Assembly: GCA_037043455.1 (NCBI GenBank)
Contig: JAWPHD010003078.1
Span: 124,001 to 188,000 of the forward strand
Reading direction: 5' to 3'
Length of the DNA: 64,000 nucleotides
DNA from: Cyrtodaria siliqua
Lineage: Eukaryota > Mollusca > Bivalvia > Adapedonta > Hiatellidae
The translations under genes were made by a program, and so were the position numbers. Shown in pieces: positions 1 to 11,039 of this stretch. Position 1 is the first letter of the stretch; every line of letters starts with the position of its first letter. Under the pieces are notes generated by a model. That model saw only the letters and a program-made list of their open reading frames with translations, did not search any database and was not told the DNA's origin.

Positions 1-879
1 TTCTGGAGCATTTCTTATGAACGATTCAGTTGTTGTATCGCCTTTTCGAAGTCATGAAAGATACATATTTCTTGCATATCGGACAAGGATATCCGTCATT
101 TTAGCAGGGCTAGATATTTCCATCTCACCCTAGGGTGGAGATAAAATTCACGCGCGCCAAAACATGCAAAACGTTAGGGGAGACTCCTTAGTTTCGAATG
201 AATGCCCAATGGGGAATTTCTTATAAAACAGAAATCTAAGAGATTATAAGCCATGTACAGGCTAGACAATAAAAAAGAAATCCACAAATGTGGTGTTTTT
301 GACTTAGTATGACATAATAGTTAATTTTGGTGTAAATAAAGTTTTTGTACTGTGACCGGTATAGAGTCTGTAAACAGAAACTAATAACTGGTGGCTATGT
401 TCTAAATGGTAGCTTTATTTGATCAATTCCTTCATCTCTCCATTCGACATAAGATTACGGAAAAAAAAGCCGGATATGGTATGTAGAAATAGCATTTTTA
501 TGACAATTTGGAGTGTTTGTCATTCAATTATGGATGTGTTGTATCTCAAATAAGGGACAGGTATATGTTGCCGTGTCTCTATAAATGTCATGTTTTCCTG
601 TTTTTTTTTAGTGCTAAGTGGGTGGGGAAAATGAATTGTATTTGTAGGCAGAGAAACTGACTTTGTTGCTTTCTAGCATGTATTTACTATATTTTGAGAG
701 GAAATTATATGGTTTTTCAGGAATAGGGCATGTTTGTTAGTTCTGAAAAATAGAATTCAAGTTATTTAGCGTAATTAGTGTACATGTCTGAAAATAGTCT
801 GAATTTCAAAGAAAACTGTAGATTCCGACCTTAGTAGTTGGCGGCATCAACGCACAAAATGTCTCTGATATACAAGAAA
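1..879. other. Gene-free stretch
   Basis: AT-rich sequence with no convincing ORF, splice pattern, RNA gene or repeat that I can identify. Confidence 0.5.
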
Positions 880-1034
880 AAGAATCTATCATGGGTATTT
901 GGTTCAGATAGGGAATTCCAACCCTCGGTATAAGTGTTGAAATCGGAACCTCGGCAGAGCCTCGGTTCCGATAAAAACACTTCTACCTCGCGTTGGGATT
1001 CCCTATCTTCACCGGATACCCATGAAAGATTCTT
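880..1034. repeat. Long foldback (inverted-repeat) element
   Basis: Two arms of about 75 bp are inverted copies meeting near 956, with almost no loop. The left arm reads ATGGGTAT then GATAGGGAATTCCAAC, and the right arm returns as the near-perfect reverse complement (GTTGGGATTCCCTATC, then ATACCCAT). Sequence just right of the foldback (1026-1090) reappears inverted at 3709-3760, so this is a dispersed family. An 87-codon minus-strand ORF here is a by-product of the palindrome and shows no protein family. Likely a non-autonomous foldback DNA element. Confidence 0.75.
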
Positions 1035-2257
1035 ATAATGTGGTGTTTTTTCATCGACGACGGCGATGAAGGCATCAACGTTAAGTTTATGCATTTTTCT
1101 CTCACCTTAAGAATATGCCATAGAACAACCAAGCTTGGCTGCTATTTGTATAATTGCTATTATATATATCCAATACCTCCTTTCACTGCCTGAATATTTG
1201 ATGAATTCAATCATTGATCACTGCTCGGTGACATTGACATTTATTGGCTATTTACTTAACTACAATATGTTAATTTTGGTGTTAACTCGATTGTTTCTAC
1301 CGCCGTTTTCTTTTATCAAAATTCTCGACATTTCAGCGCCAAATTATCTAAAAATTACTCGTACCCAACAGTGTTAGCTATATATGTTTTTATTTTTTAT
1401 TGTGTATAATATTGTATATATTACAATTATAGGCATTCTCTACACAGAATTGTCATTCCTCGCATATACATACAAGCTCTGTAAGTACAAGAATCTTAAA
1501 AATATAAAAGATTTAACTTAAAAGCAGATAAATCTGTACTCGATAATAATTCAGTAAACACGACGAATTGTATGCATAACATTATATAGAACACAAGGTA
1601 TACATTGGCATATCACAGGGAGTCAAAACATTAAAAATTGGTCCAACCATTGCGTTTCCCACAGGGTTACAGTTTAGCGTTTGTGCATACCATCACTTTC
1701 CAGAATCTCATGTCTCTAAACAACCTACCTAATATTAAAGTACTAACCTAAATTCATTAAAAAATTGCAAAGTAAGCGGTGTTTCATTCCATGTTTTACC
1801 ATTCAATCAGCAGCACCTCATATTATTAGTGGTTTCATGTCACGTTGTCGATTTCTGGTCGCCATTTTGATGAAAATTCTTCCTGTTCGTACACATTTTT
1901 ATGTATCTGTTAGTCAGTATTTTCAGTTTGTTCAATTGTACGTTGATTTTCGTAAATATTTTGGCGAAGAAAACCTTCTTTTTACTTGATCTTGTTAAAT
2001 TTCTTTTTTGTTGTACGGATTTTTGATGTAAAGACTCTGCTTGGTGTTTGTCTAGGTGATTTAAATGGTGTCTTTTCGTCTACGATTTGTCTGGTGTCAA
2101 AATTCGCTTTCTGTTTGTTAATGCTCTTTTTGAGAGAGGCCAGTTCTACCTTTTATATAACGATAATTTCGATATTTTTCTTATTTTCTCTCATGTTAAA
2201 AGAGTATGATAATGGACCTTTGGAAACGGCCGAACACGACACATACGAAATATTGCA
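1035..2257. other. Gene-free stretch
   Basis: Contains short chance ORFs of up to 95 codons with no recognisable domain and AT-driven composition. Apart from the repeat piece at 1026-1090 nothing is supported. Confidence 0.5.
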
Positions 2258-2313
2258 GTCTCGGTTTGATTGAGACTGTTCATAAGCGGTAGTGAAATAT
2301 GCTATCTACCGCT
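2258..2313. repeat. Pair of adjacent short hairpins
   Basis: Two stem-loops lie back to back. AGTCTC pairs with GAGACT around GGTTTGATT. Then AGCGGTAG pairs with CTACCGCT around a 13-nt loop. They may be remnants of foldback elements; no function is assigned. Confidence 0.5.
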
Positions 2314-2671
2314 CACGCCCTCTAGCCCATAATTTAAAGACTGAAATAAATAGAGAATGAATATTGTTATTTAGAAATTAAACAAAAGGCAGTGGTTTTG
2401 CGTCCGGTGCCCAGACACCCAGATTACATTCTAGGACACTGGTCTATACACGTAGTAACGGAAAGGTGATATAACTAAATGTAGATAGATACTAGTTGCT
2501 GACTGCTCTTGAGCAATTTAGTAGTAGACTGTTGTTATACTTACAAATATATTCGTATTTTTATGTAGAAATTATGAGTGGAAGAGTATGAAATAGTCGA
2601 TAAAACTGTTGGCTTCTGCGACACATAATAGAACTAATATGTACATAATATTGTAAGTTGCAGGAGTATAC
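2314..2671. other. Gene-free stretch
   Basis: No gene, RNA or clear repeat seen. Confidence 0.5.
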
Positions 2672-2851
2672 TAGGTAGGTAAGTATGTAGGCAGGGCAGG
2701 GCAGGGGTAGGCAGGCAGGCAGTCGGTCTGTCAGTCAGTCAGGCAGGCAGGGCAGGGCAGGGCAGGGGAAGGCAGGCAGACAGGCAGGCAGGCAGGCAGT
2801 AGGTCAGTCAGGCAGGGCAGGCAGGCAGACAGGTAAGTAGGTAGGTAGGTA
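2672..2851. repeat. GGCA/GGTA tetranucleotide microsatellite
   Basis: Degenerate tandem array of GGCA, GGTA and GTCA tetranucleotides interrupted by GGGCA pentamers, about 180 bp. Purine-rich on the + strand. Confidence 0.9.
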
Positions 2852-2898
2852 CTTATTTTCAAATGTTCACTAGACCTGTGAGAAAACAAATATGTTTT

Positions 2899-3218
2899 TT
2901 AAAGGGACACTTGGCAATCTTGAAATCTTTATAAATAACTAAAATTAGCCTCTTAATTTATTGATCCGGTATCATTTTGACTTTAAATATGCTGGCATAT
3001 ATTTAAATACAATTTTGAGTTTTCAACTTTTCGTCGTTATTCTAACTATGTTTGAATATATTATTGGTGCATATAATCAACAGTTAGTAATATGCAAAAA
3101 CAATCAGATGTATAAGATTCTTATAATTAATGATTAAACAAATGTAATATATTTAGAAAAAATAACGGGACGCCGCGAGTTTTCAAAAATAAATAAATAA
3201 TAACTTGTGTCCCTTTAA
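2899..3218. mobile_element. TTAA-flanked miniature element, copy 1
   Basis: Terminal inverted repeats AGGGACACTTGGCAATCTTG (left) and the diverged complement ending GTGTCCCT (right) are flanked by TTAA on both sides (2899-2902 and 3215-3218). A TTAA target duplication is characteristic of the piggyBac and Kolobok superfamilies. About 312 bp, no ORF, so a non-autonomous MITE. Related copies lie at 36885, 49365, 49997, 50349 and 58784. Confidence 0.8.
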
Positions 3219-3342
3219 TAGAGACTGGCTTGACATAGCACATGGTTCCGACAATTTCGTTCATCTTCAATTCATTTATACATATTAACAATTTAACCGA
3301 AAAAGCGTTGGTCAATCATCGCTTTGAGCTGTACTACTACAT

Positions 3343-3533
3343 CAGTGGCGTAGCGTGGCCTGTTTTCAATATACTCCAAAAACGAGGTGCGAAGCTTAAC
3401 TTGATAATTTCCACCCTTACCCCGCTCGCCCCTCTTATTTTTATTGCTTTTTCCAAGATTTTTGTTTATTTTTATTTTTTTATTTTTCAAATTGACTCCA
3501 GGGAGTTAGGGAGTATGCCATGCTACGCCCCTG
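3343..3533. mobile_element. CAGTGGCGTAGC-type miniature element
   Basis: Left end CAGTGGCGTAGCGTGGC and right end GCCATGCTACGCCCCTG form a 17-bp inverted repeat with two mismatches around a 191-bp body with no coding capacity. CAG ends with a GGCGTAGC core are typical of hAT/P-like terminal repeats in marine invertebrates. The flanking 8-mers are only partly alike, so the target duplication is not proven. Confidence 0.6.
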
Positions 3534-3580
3534 TACACCTTATACAAATATGAACCAAGCTTGATTATTCTAATGCATGC

Positions 3581-3658
3581 ATCGTCGGAACCTTCGTTCG
3601 ACTGCATTACGTTACTCTTCGTTAATTACGTAATCAATCACGCGTGTGTTCCGACGAT
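3581..3658. repeat. Short inverted repeat, ATCGTCGGAAC ends
   Basis: ATCGTCGGAAC at the left and GTTCCGACGAT at the right form a perfect 11-bp inverted pair about 78 bp apart end to end. Possibly a very small MITE. Confidence 0.55.
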
Positions 3659-3708
3659 TTACTGCATATCACTTAGTTACTGAGAAACAGAGCTAAACAC
3701 ATAAACCT

Positions 3709-3760
3709 AACGTTCATGCCTTCATCGCCGTCGCCGATGAAACACCACCACATATATGCT
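3709..3760 (+). repeat. Dispersed repeat piece related to 1026-1090
   Basis: The segment with TTCATCGCCGTCGCCGATGA followed by ACACCACCACAT matches the reverse complement of 1026-1090. A fragment of the same family as the foldback at 880. Confidence 0.65.
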
Positions 3761-4410
3761 TCTTTTTTTTTCTTCGAAAACGTAAGACAACAACAACTGA
3801 CTAGTTATTGCGTTCATAAGAACTGCTTCAGAACATTTTTTACTAACAAGCAGTAGGCATGTTCGTTTCTAAGACAGTTCAATCTACATTTGTAAGAACG
3901 TAAACCAGGCAAAGAGCATTTCCAGTATATCCAATTTAATCGTTATAGGTGCAGCTAACAAATGCCGAAACATGCGGACGACAAAAACTTTTTTTGTGCT
4001 TTAAAAATGGAAAAAAAAAGATTCTTTAAAATGCTACCTGGTCTCAAGCGTTACTTCGTTTTAGCGTACCTCCACCACATCACCGGCGTTATTTAAAAAA
4101 AGAAGACCGAAATACGTCTACAAAGTCATTCTGGATTTTAAAGATACCAAATAAACGTGAAAACATTGGGTAGGAGAGTGTTCCTTACCTCACGGAATAC
4201 TGTACAACGCGATTTAGTGCATCTGCCCGGTTAACTTTTGAATTTTTCTGTGCAATTTATTGTGTTTGTGTAAAAAAATAGTCACAATTTCATCGAATGT
4301 CTGAAACAACGGCAAACGTTTAGACAAAAAACGTCCAGGCGAGTGTTCAAAAATATATGGACCACATCTTGCGCTATGTCACACTTCTGGCATATATAAA
4401 AGTGGAGTGC
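3761..4410. other. Gene-free stretch
   Basis: No gene or identifiable repeat seen. Confidence 0.5.
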
Positions 4411-4600
4411 GTGGTCCAGTGGTAGAGCGCCGAACTCCTGATCGAGAGGTCGTGGGTTCGATCCTCCGTCGCGGCCACGTTATTTATCCTTGAGCAAGAT
4501 AATTAATCCACATTGCTTAGTACTGGTTCTACCCAGGAAGCCATCGAGAGTGATTAATCTAAGTTGCAAGAACTTGTTTCGCAATCGATGTAAAATAAAT
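4411..4600 (+). mobile_element. tRNA-derived SINE
   Basis: The head resembles a tRNA: A-box-like TGGTCCAGTGGTAGAGCGC and B-box-like GGTTCGATCC at the usual spacing. The T-stem does not pair and the acceptor stem pairs only at GTGG/CCAC, so it is not a functional tRNA gene. The body contains CTTGAGCAAGAT and ACTGGTTCTACCCAGGAAG. The second core recurs in SINE copies at 31692, 40935, 43600 and 51070. Internal A and B boxes would serve as a polymerase III promoter. Confidence 0.75.
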
Positions 4601-4749
4601 ATGTTTAAAACGATATAAATGAGAACAAACAAATAATCATTTTCTTACCTTCGGTGTTGATTTGCACCCGTCCGAGGCGTTATTCCGCCACAAAATGTTG
4701 TTACTTCCACCACATCAAAGGGTAACGTATGGACATGGTGTCAATGCTG

Positions 4750-4898
4750 ATTGGCTATTGAGGAGTTTTTAAAAAAGCTATATAAACCTCTGATGTCACG
4801 TCCATCAACCTCTACATCTACGTTGATCTGTCAAAGTTCGACAATCATTCAACGGAAGACGACTTATGCTTCGCGGTTATGAATGGGAGCACAAGGTA
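4750..4898 (+). promoter_or_regulatory. Orphan promoter-like module with possible first exon
   Basis: An inverted CCAAT box (ATTGG, 4750-4754) lies about 25 bp before a strong TATA box (TATATAAA, 4779-4786), then a CRE-like TGATGTCACG. About 80 bp downstream an ATG at 4866 opens ten codons that end at AAG followed by GTAATG (4896), a reasonable splice donor. This is the layout of a polymerase II promoter with a short first coding exon. No downstream exon is recognisable before the next repeats, so the gene may be decayed or its next exon distant. It could also be a chance match. Confidence 0.35.
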
Positions 4899-5164
4899 AT
4901 GTAAAGAATTAAGAGAAGCTAGTATAGAAATAAGTGAACTAAAGTATAAAGAGAATACGCGATATCAATTTTAATATAAGTGTAAAAAAATACACAAATA
5001 AGAATATTTAGACTGATAAAAAGAAAGAAATTCAGATAATTTGTCTAAAAAGTTGACATAGATCCATCTGATATAAACCAATCCAGCTTTCGTGGCGGTA
5101 CCAGGGACAAGTGTGTCCCTGCTTGCATAGCTTCACATCCTCACTTTTCTCTTTAGTTAGGATC

Positions 5165-5665
5165 CTGGTTTACGGGCTGAGAGCAGAAAGCTCCCTATTG
5201 AAGTGTACCAAGGAGAGGGCCTCAGTTGTAGCAGCTTGGAGAATGTTCCAAGCAGGAACAGTTCTCGGAAAGAAACTAAACTTGTAAGTATCCGTCTTAG
5301 CAGAAAGGTGTTGGAACTTCTTAGAATGTAGTGCTCTTGTACGTGTGGTAGAGGGAGTCGGGTACTCAGAGCAGGGGATGTCTATCAAGTCATGGACCAC
5401 TTTGTGGAGGAGTGTGAGTTGGAGCTCGGAACGTCTGTGTTCAAGTGTTTGCCACTGGAGGTGATACAACATTTCTCTCACGCTGCTGGTGTTTCTGTAA
5501 CGGTTGGTAATATCTCCATACTGTCGCACAGTAATCCACATGTGGTCTCACTATACTGATGTATGCGTTTGTCTTGGGGTCCTCGTTTGTTGACCTTAAG
5601 TTCATCCTCAAGAACCCTAGCATTGAATTTGCCTTTTTACTGACTCTATCAATGTGGTTTTTGAA
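5165..5665 (-). pseudogene. LINE reverse-transcriptase C-terminal fragment
   Basis: The minus strand encodes the region after the polymerase domain of a non-LTR retrotransposon. One frame (about 5665-5520) reads KKANSMLGFLRMNLRS and RPHVDYCATVW, the typical R-P-x-x-D/E-Y-C-x-x-V-W block. A second frame (5490-5170) continues with NRYRNTSSVREMLYHLQW and FFPRTVPAWN. The two frames are joined across a short deletion or frameshift near 5520. Both ends are truncated, with no polymerase motifs and no endonuclease. The best fit is a Jockey/CR1-group LINE; the clade is not fixed. Confidence 0.8.
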
Positions 5666-5927
5666 AGAAAACCGTTAGAACGTCATTTTAAACGATGTTC
5701 AACGTCGGAAAACATCCAAAACAAGGATGACGTTATTTTAAGGCAAATTCACGTTCAAACAACAAATTAAACATGTTCGAAACACGATAAAGCTGTATCT
5801 TTTCTTCGTTTGGTGCTGAGAGATGGACGTACAATGTAAGTTGTGAGAATGTGTTTGTATTATGTTCAATCTCTCGAAAATGTGCGTATAAAATACATAA
5901 CAATCCATGTCAGATAAAAAATAAATA

Positions 5928-6085
5928 ATTTCCAGCGGGTTTATATTGTGCGAGATCAAAACCTGGTGGTTGGGAATTGAAACCGCGGGCCTACGGCCCT
6001 TGGTATCGATGGTCTGTCAAGTCCCTCCCACCAGGTTTTGATCTGGGACAATAAAAACCTGCTGAACGTATTTTATTTCCTAAAT
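5928..6085. repeat. Foldback element with perfect inner stem
   Basis: GATCAAAACCTGGTGG and its exact complement CCACCAGGTTTTGATC face each other across about 50 bp. The pairing continues outward imperfectly through TTTATATTG / CAATAAAAA and CAGCGGG / CCTGCTG. The loop contains a secondary hairpin GGGCC-TAC-GGCCC. Probably a MITE-like foldback abutting, and perhaps truncating, the Helitron-like array on its right. Confidence 0.75.
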
Positions 6086-7462
6086 AACTTGGCACAAGTG
6101 CTCATCACAACAAGACGACGTGTTGCGCGCAAAATCCAGGTCCGTGTATCCAAGGTCAAGGTCAAAGATAAAAAAAGAAGTACTTTCGTGTCCTGTAAAT
6201 AACTCTGACATTCATGGACGGATTTTCAAATAACTGGGCACAAGTATTCAAAATAACAATACGACGTGTCGCGCGCAAAATCCAGGTCCGTTTCTCCAAG
6301 GTCAAGGTCACACTTAGAGACAAAAGGTAAAAAAGGAGTACGTTCGTGTCCATATTTCGTGTGCGGTAAATAACTCTGACATTCATGGATGGACTTTTAA
6401 ATAAATTGTCACAAGTGGTCATGTCGCATGCAAAATCCAGGTCCGTAGCTTCAAGGTAAAGGTCATATTTAGAGGTCAAAGGTAAAAAAGAAGTACTTTC
6501 ATGTCCGGTAAATAACACAAGTGTTCACCACAACAAGACAATGTGAATGTGTCGCGCGCAAAATCCAGGTCCGTGGCTTCAAGATCAAGGTCAAAAGGAA
6601 GTACTTTCGTGTCCATATTTCGTGTCCGGTAAATAACTCTGACATTCATGGAGAGATTTTCAAATAACCTGGCACAAGTGTTCACAACAACAAGACGATG
6701 TGTCGCATGCAAAATCTAGGTCCGTAGCTTCAAGGTAAAGGTCAAACTTAGAGGTCAAATGTCAAAAAGAATTACTTTCGTGTCCATATTTCATGTCAGG
6801 TAAATAACTGACATTCATGGAGGGATTTTCAAATAACCAGCCACAAGTGTTCACCGCAACCAGACGACGTGTCGCGCGAAAAATCCAGGTCAGTAGCTTC
6901 AAGGTCAAGGTCACACTTGGCGGTCAAAGGTCAAAAAGAAGTTATTTCGTGTCCATATTCATGGCCGGTAAATAATTCTAACATTCATGGAGGGATTTTC
7001 AAATATCTTGGCAAAAGTGTTCGCCACAACAAGACTATGTGTCGCGAGCAAACTCCAGGTCGGTGGCGTCAAGGTCAAACTTAGAGGTCAGAAGATGTCA
7101 TATGTCCCTGTATTTGATTGAAGTCATGTAAGTCGTGTCCGGTCAATAACTTGTCATCCGTTGAGGGATTTTTATATAACCCGACAGAAATCTTCACCAG
7201 AACAAGATGACGTGTAGTGCGCAAAACCCAGGTCCGTAGCTTCAAGGTAAAGATCACACTTAGTGGTCAGAAGATGCGTTATGACCCTGTATTTGAATGA
7301 AGTCGTATTAATTAGTTGTGTCCGGTGTACAACTTTGTCATCGGTTGGGGGATTTTCATATAACCTTAAAGAAATGTTCACCCTGTGTGCCTAATAATAC
7401 CATTCATGCATTGAAAAACCACTTCGGGGGAGCATTTGTCACTTACAGTGACATTTCTTGTG
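6086..7462 (-). mobile_element. Helitron-like tandem-repeat element, copy 1
   Basis: Eight to nine degenerate units of about 115-175 bp share GCGCGCAAAATCCAGGTCCG, CAAGGTCAAGGTCA, GTGTCCGGTAAATAAC and ATTTTCAAATAAC. The right end has CTTCGGGGG, then a perfect hairpin TGTCACT-TAC-AGTGACA (7437-7453), then TTTCTTG. This is the reverse complement of the left end of the copy at 28341, so the element is inverted here. Internal tandem repeats with a terminal hairpin match the non-autonomous Helitron/Helentron ('pearl') type of bivalves, but no Rep/helicase is encoded. The far end is missing. ORFs of 60-120 codons inside are artefacts of the repeat. Confidence 0.7.
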
Positions 7463-7600
7463 TTTTGTGTGTTTTATTTGGAATCTTACAATTTTTTATG
7501 AGAAACATAACCATATCCCCATATCAAACGACAGTAAGTCAATATATGGGGTAAGATATAAGGATTGAAAAAAACAATTTACGCATAGGTGTAGAAAAGC

Positions 7601-7635
<35 letters not shown>

Positions 7636-7646
7636 GAGAGAGAGAG
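7601..7646. repeat. GA dinucleotide microsatellite
   Basis: (AG)n with two AAAG interruptions, directly abutting the end of a LINE fragment whose own sequence ends in CTCTCTC on the minus strand. Confidence 0.95.
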
Positions 7647-7835
7647 TTGTCAATTATTGTAACACCGAGTAATTTTGAATAATTTTTCTTCGAAACTACA
7701 ATTAAAGGTTTCATATTTGCATCGAATAGAAGGAGCATAATCATAAATACGAATAATTTTGTTCTTAGTCGAAGATACATTATTTTTGTATTTGCTTCAT
7801 TGATAGACATGCGATTAATATCGCACCAGAATAGT
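7647..7835 (-). pseudogene. LINE reverse-transcriptase fragment
   Basis: The minus strand encodes MSINEANTKIMYL and then, after frame disruption, LLGVTI. It aligns base by base with 26540-26720 of the LINE at 25890 (MSINASKTKIMYL and ILGVTIDNTLS). It is the stretch just after the YADD box. Frameshifts and substitutions show a dead fragment of the same LINE family. It stops exactly where the GA microsatellite begins. Confidence 0.8.
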
Positions 7836-8154
7836 GTGTTTATGAGCTGTGTTTATGCTTAGAATTTCTTTGTGCACTGCCAGTTATATAAATAAAAGAT
7901 ATAACAAGCAAGTTTTACGCAAGCGTCAAAAAGCTGCCGATAAGTAAATAAACATGACTGTGATCTGATAGGAATGGAAACAATTGTTTGTGTAATTAGT
8001 AAAATCTGAGAGTTATCAAGCTGAAATAAGTGTTACTGTTTTTATCAAAAGCAATAACTACGCAATAGGTGCGTCAATAGTGTTTCCTGTGAAACTTGGC
8101 CACGGTCTTATTGATATAATCCTTGAAATGAAAGTTAATAAAAACAAACCAGAA
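7836..8154. other. Gene-free stretch
   Basis: AT-rich; nothing identified. Confidence 0.5.
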
Positions 8155-8596
8155 ATCATTCAGAGCTGTAGATAAGCTAAGTTTTTGAGTACTTGACTCA
8201 TACTTTTTTATTTTTTTTAGAAAAAAACTCATTTTTTTTAAAATGTGACTATCATTACTCATCAACTTTCTATAAAAACTCATAACTTTTAAAAATCATG
8301 AGTATTATATTTGTATGTTTTGTCCTGTGGAACAGTTTATTTTATATTTACATGATGGCAATTGTTCCAATCATGTGTCTAATATTAAGGTCATAGAGTT
8401 ATTATTTTGTTTTTACTTAATTCCCATTTAATCAGAATAGTTGTTTCTTTTAAAATGTATTAATTTACTTACATTTTGAAAGCATGAACTATATAAAGCA
8501 AGTGTTAACTATGAATGAGTTCCCTTTACTCATTCATTTTGAAAATGATGAGTAAATACTCATTGCAGTCAAAACGTAACTACAGCTCTGATCATT
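8155..8596. mobile_element. CAGAG-ended miniature element with 6-bp duplication
   Basis: A 430-bp body (8161-8590) starts CAGAGCTGTAG and ends CTACAGCTCTG, a perfect 11-bp terminal inverted repeat. ATCATT flanks it on both sides (8155-8160 and 8591-8596), a clear target-site duplication. The interior repeats TACTCAT/ATGAGTA motifs in both orientations. No coding capacity. Terminal CAGAG is hAT-like, though hAT normally duplicates 8 bp, so the superfamily is open. Confidence 0.8.
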
Positions 8597-8964
8597 TTAA
8601 GTGACAGTGTGGACATCTTTTTCATACTCAAGGACAATAACTCTTCAACGTATGTCTAAATTTTGTTTATTGTTGATTTCTTTGCAATCAATTTTGAAAT
8701 AAAAATACCGCTTATAAATAAAACCGATAAAACGCTAAACTTTGTCGTTTTATATTCATAGATTCATGGATCTTCATCCATGAACATACCTTTAAAGGGA
8801 CAATGTCCGTAAGTTTTAGCTTATACAACACGAAATAATTGACAAACATTAAACACTTACCATTATTGAATATTTACTAAATAAAAACAGATTGTTTGAA
8901 GGAATTCAATAGCGGTACAAAAACAAAAAAGAAGTACGTCTTTGTGTTTGATTTGTTTAGTTTG

Positions 8965-9045
8965 TGTGTATGGTGTTCTACGTCATTTTCAACACATGTC
9001 ACAGTATATATGACGATCGAGTTTTTTGTAGTGGAGCAATCGGTA
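8965..9045 (-). mobile_element. SINE tail fragment
   Basis: Matches the tail of the SINEs at 43600 and 51070: ACGTCATTTTCAACACATG, then TATATGACGATCGA. The tRNA-like head is absent. Confidence 0.6.
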
Positions 9046-10421
9046 ACCTTTGAACATTCCAAAATATGTGTTTATACCATTCAAATTTTTTAGACGAGTT
9101 CTCTACGAAATGAAGTTGTAAAGCATTTTTATCGTCAACTACATGATACACAGTCTGTTAACCACAGACAATTAAAAAACACGTTTAAGAATCAGCTGCC
9201 TTCGACAGCTGAGTAAATGGTGCATAGTTTACATATATAACAACAAACGAAGAAAGATCAAAAGATTTATAACACAACACGCAGAAGTGCATCGCTTTTT
9301 ATTTTTTATTTCCCCCAAATTGAACTTTTGAAGAAACTATCTCTACGGTAACCTCGATAAGCAACCACAGGGTCAACATATTACACAACTACCCGTTCTA
9401 TCGCACGTGCATGCAATTCGTTTTTCGTGGTTCAGCCTGTTTTTACAGGGCACTAGTCAGCTTTTAGTGGACTGGGACCAGGGCCCTCAGGAAGGGGTAT
9501 TTTATGTTGTTTTCATATCAAAGTGGAATTTCTAAGAAACACGAATTAGTATGTGTGTTTTCTTTTTATTATTTACGTGGCACCAAAAATATACCATTCC
9601 AAAATTCCAATGCCGTTTTCCTGTATTGGAGTTTACTCTTTCTTTTTTAAGAGGGGAATATTTCACAGGAAAGGGGGAAAACTATATACTTTTAGTGGAG
9701 GGAATGGGCCCCAAAATGGCCGAACGAGTACCCCTGTTTTATTGCACTTTAAAATATAATATTTAGAACATAATATACCGACAAAAATAAGTTGAGCAAG
9801 TAAATTGCATGGCAAATTCATTTGCGCATATTCTAGGCTATATGTGGCCGAGGTCATTAACAATATAATTAACATAATTAGCAGATATATGCAGGGCACT
9901 GTGTCTGCGATTTTATTATTTTTAATCTACCTGCTTTACATATATTATAATATCGTCCTTATTTCAATGTAAAGGGAGCTAAATTAATTAAAACATTGGT
10001 TCGTCATTGCATTATAATGACAAGGTCAGTATCCATTGATTTTGCGGTTTTTATTACTTGAAACCCAGAACTGTTTGTTTAACCATGTTCTTTATCACAT
10101 TGGTATTTTTAAATACGAAATACGCCGTTTTAACTAAAATGTTTTATAATACTTCACATTATAAACTAGCATTCAATTTCTTTAAGTTAAATGCTAAACT
10201 TATTTTTATCAGTATATCATCCACCTCCCTGTTTACACGACGCGACGAATGATACGAATGTTTCGATTACTTTCGTTTTTGTTTGGTTTGAACATATTTT
10301 ATTTCAAAGAGAACGTACCGTACAATAACTGTATTATAACGAAAGCAAAATACTTATAGAAATATTTCCAAGTAAACAATGATTTACATGCTTACTTATT
10401 TACGTCAAGGTTAATTTCAAT
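9046..10421. other. Gene-free interior of the 2.2 kb element
   Basis: AT-rich with short chance ORFs (64-78 codons) showing no motif of a transposase or any other family. Confidence 0.5.
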
Positions 10422-10800
10422 CTCATTAAACTCATATCCTAATTACGCTTTGATACTCTCCGCTATAGGATCTGACAACACTCCCTTGTAGGTCACGTCA
10501 GATCGACCTTTCATCTAATCAATATTCATGAAAACTAAATTCAACCAATGAAATCGCACGTTTCATATGCAGTTCCGACGACGTTCGAAAGGAAAATCCA
10601 CATAAACACATAGATCTATATCCGAATAAAGTTAAATATTGCTGTGGATTGCACGATACATTCAAAGAAATGCACTAAATAGTATGTTTTATATCAAGAT
10701 ATGAAGAAAATCGTGGGCGCTGCCATGTGTGTTTTGAAAATATATATTCCACCGAAATTATTACGACATTAGTACTCTAAATAGTAAGACAAAGTACATC

Positions 10801-10880
10801 TGGCCCGCTTAGCTCAGTTGATAGCGAACTCGACCCGCGAGTGTCATTTTAGTCTGGGTTCAATCCCACGAATCGGTAAC
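10801..10880 (+). pseudogene. tRNA-like sequence (tRNA pseudogene or SINE head)
   Basis: TTAGCTCAGTTGATAGCG resembles an A box and GGGTTCAATCCC a B box, at the correct spacing. The 5' GCCCGCT does not pair with the 3' side, so there is no proper acceptor stem. Either a tRNA pseudogene or the head of a SINE; a working tRNA is unlikely. Confidence 0.5.
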
Positions 10881-11039
10881 AATATTTGTACCGCTATTAA
10901 ATTTCGTCAAACAATATTTTCTTGATTTTTTTTTCCAGTAAATATTCAAATAATGGTTGGTGTATTATGTTTGTCAACGAAATTATTTTGTGTTTTATAA
11001 GTTAAAAGTTACGGACATTGTCCCTTTCAATACCGAGCG

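Larger units (their letters stand above)
8792..11030. mobile_element. TTAA-type inverted-repeat pair spanning 2.2 kb
   Basis: The left end AGGGACAATGTCCGTAA and right end TTACGGACATTGTCCCT are perfect inverted repeats. Weaker matching extends about 95 bp into each side (for example GACAAACAT and ATTGAATATTTACT). TTAA precedes the left end and a mutated TTCAA follows the right. No transposase ORF is seen inside. The interior holds a SINE tail (8965) and a tRNA-like sequence (10801). Its right end lies inside another inverted pair (10422-11238), so the history includes rearrangement. Confidence 0.65.

Noticed and set aside
4411..4480. Functional tRNA gene
   Set aside because: A and B boxes are present but the T-stem and acceptor stem do not pair, and a SINE body follows.
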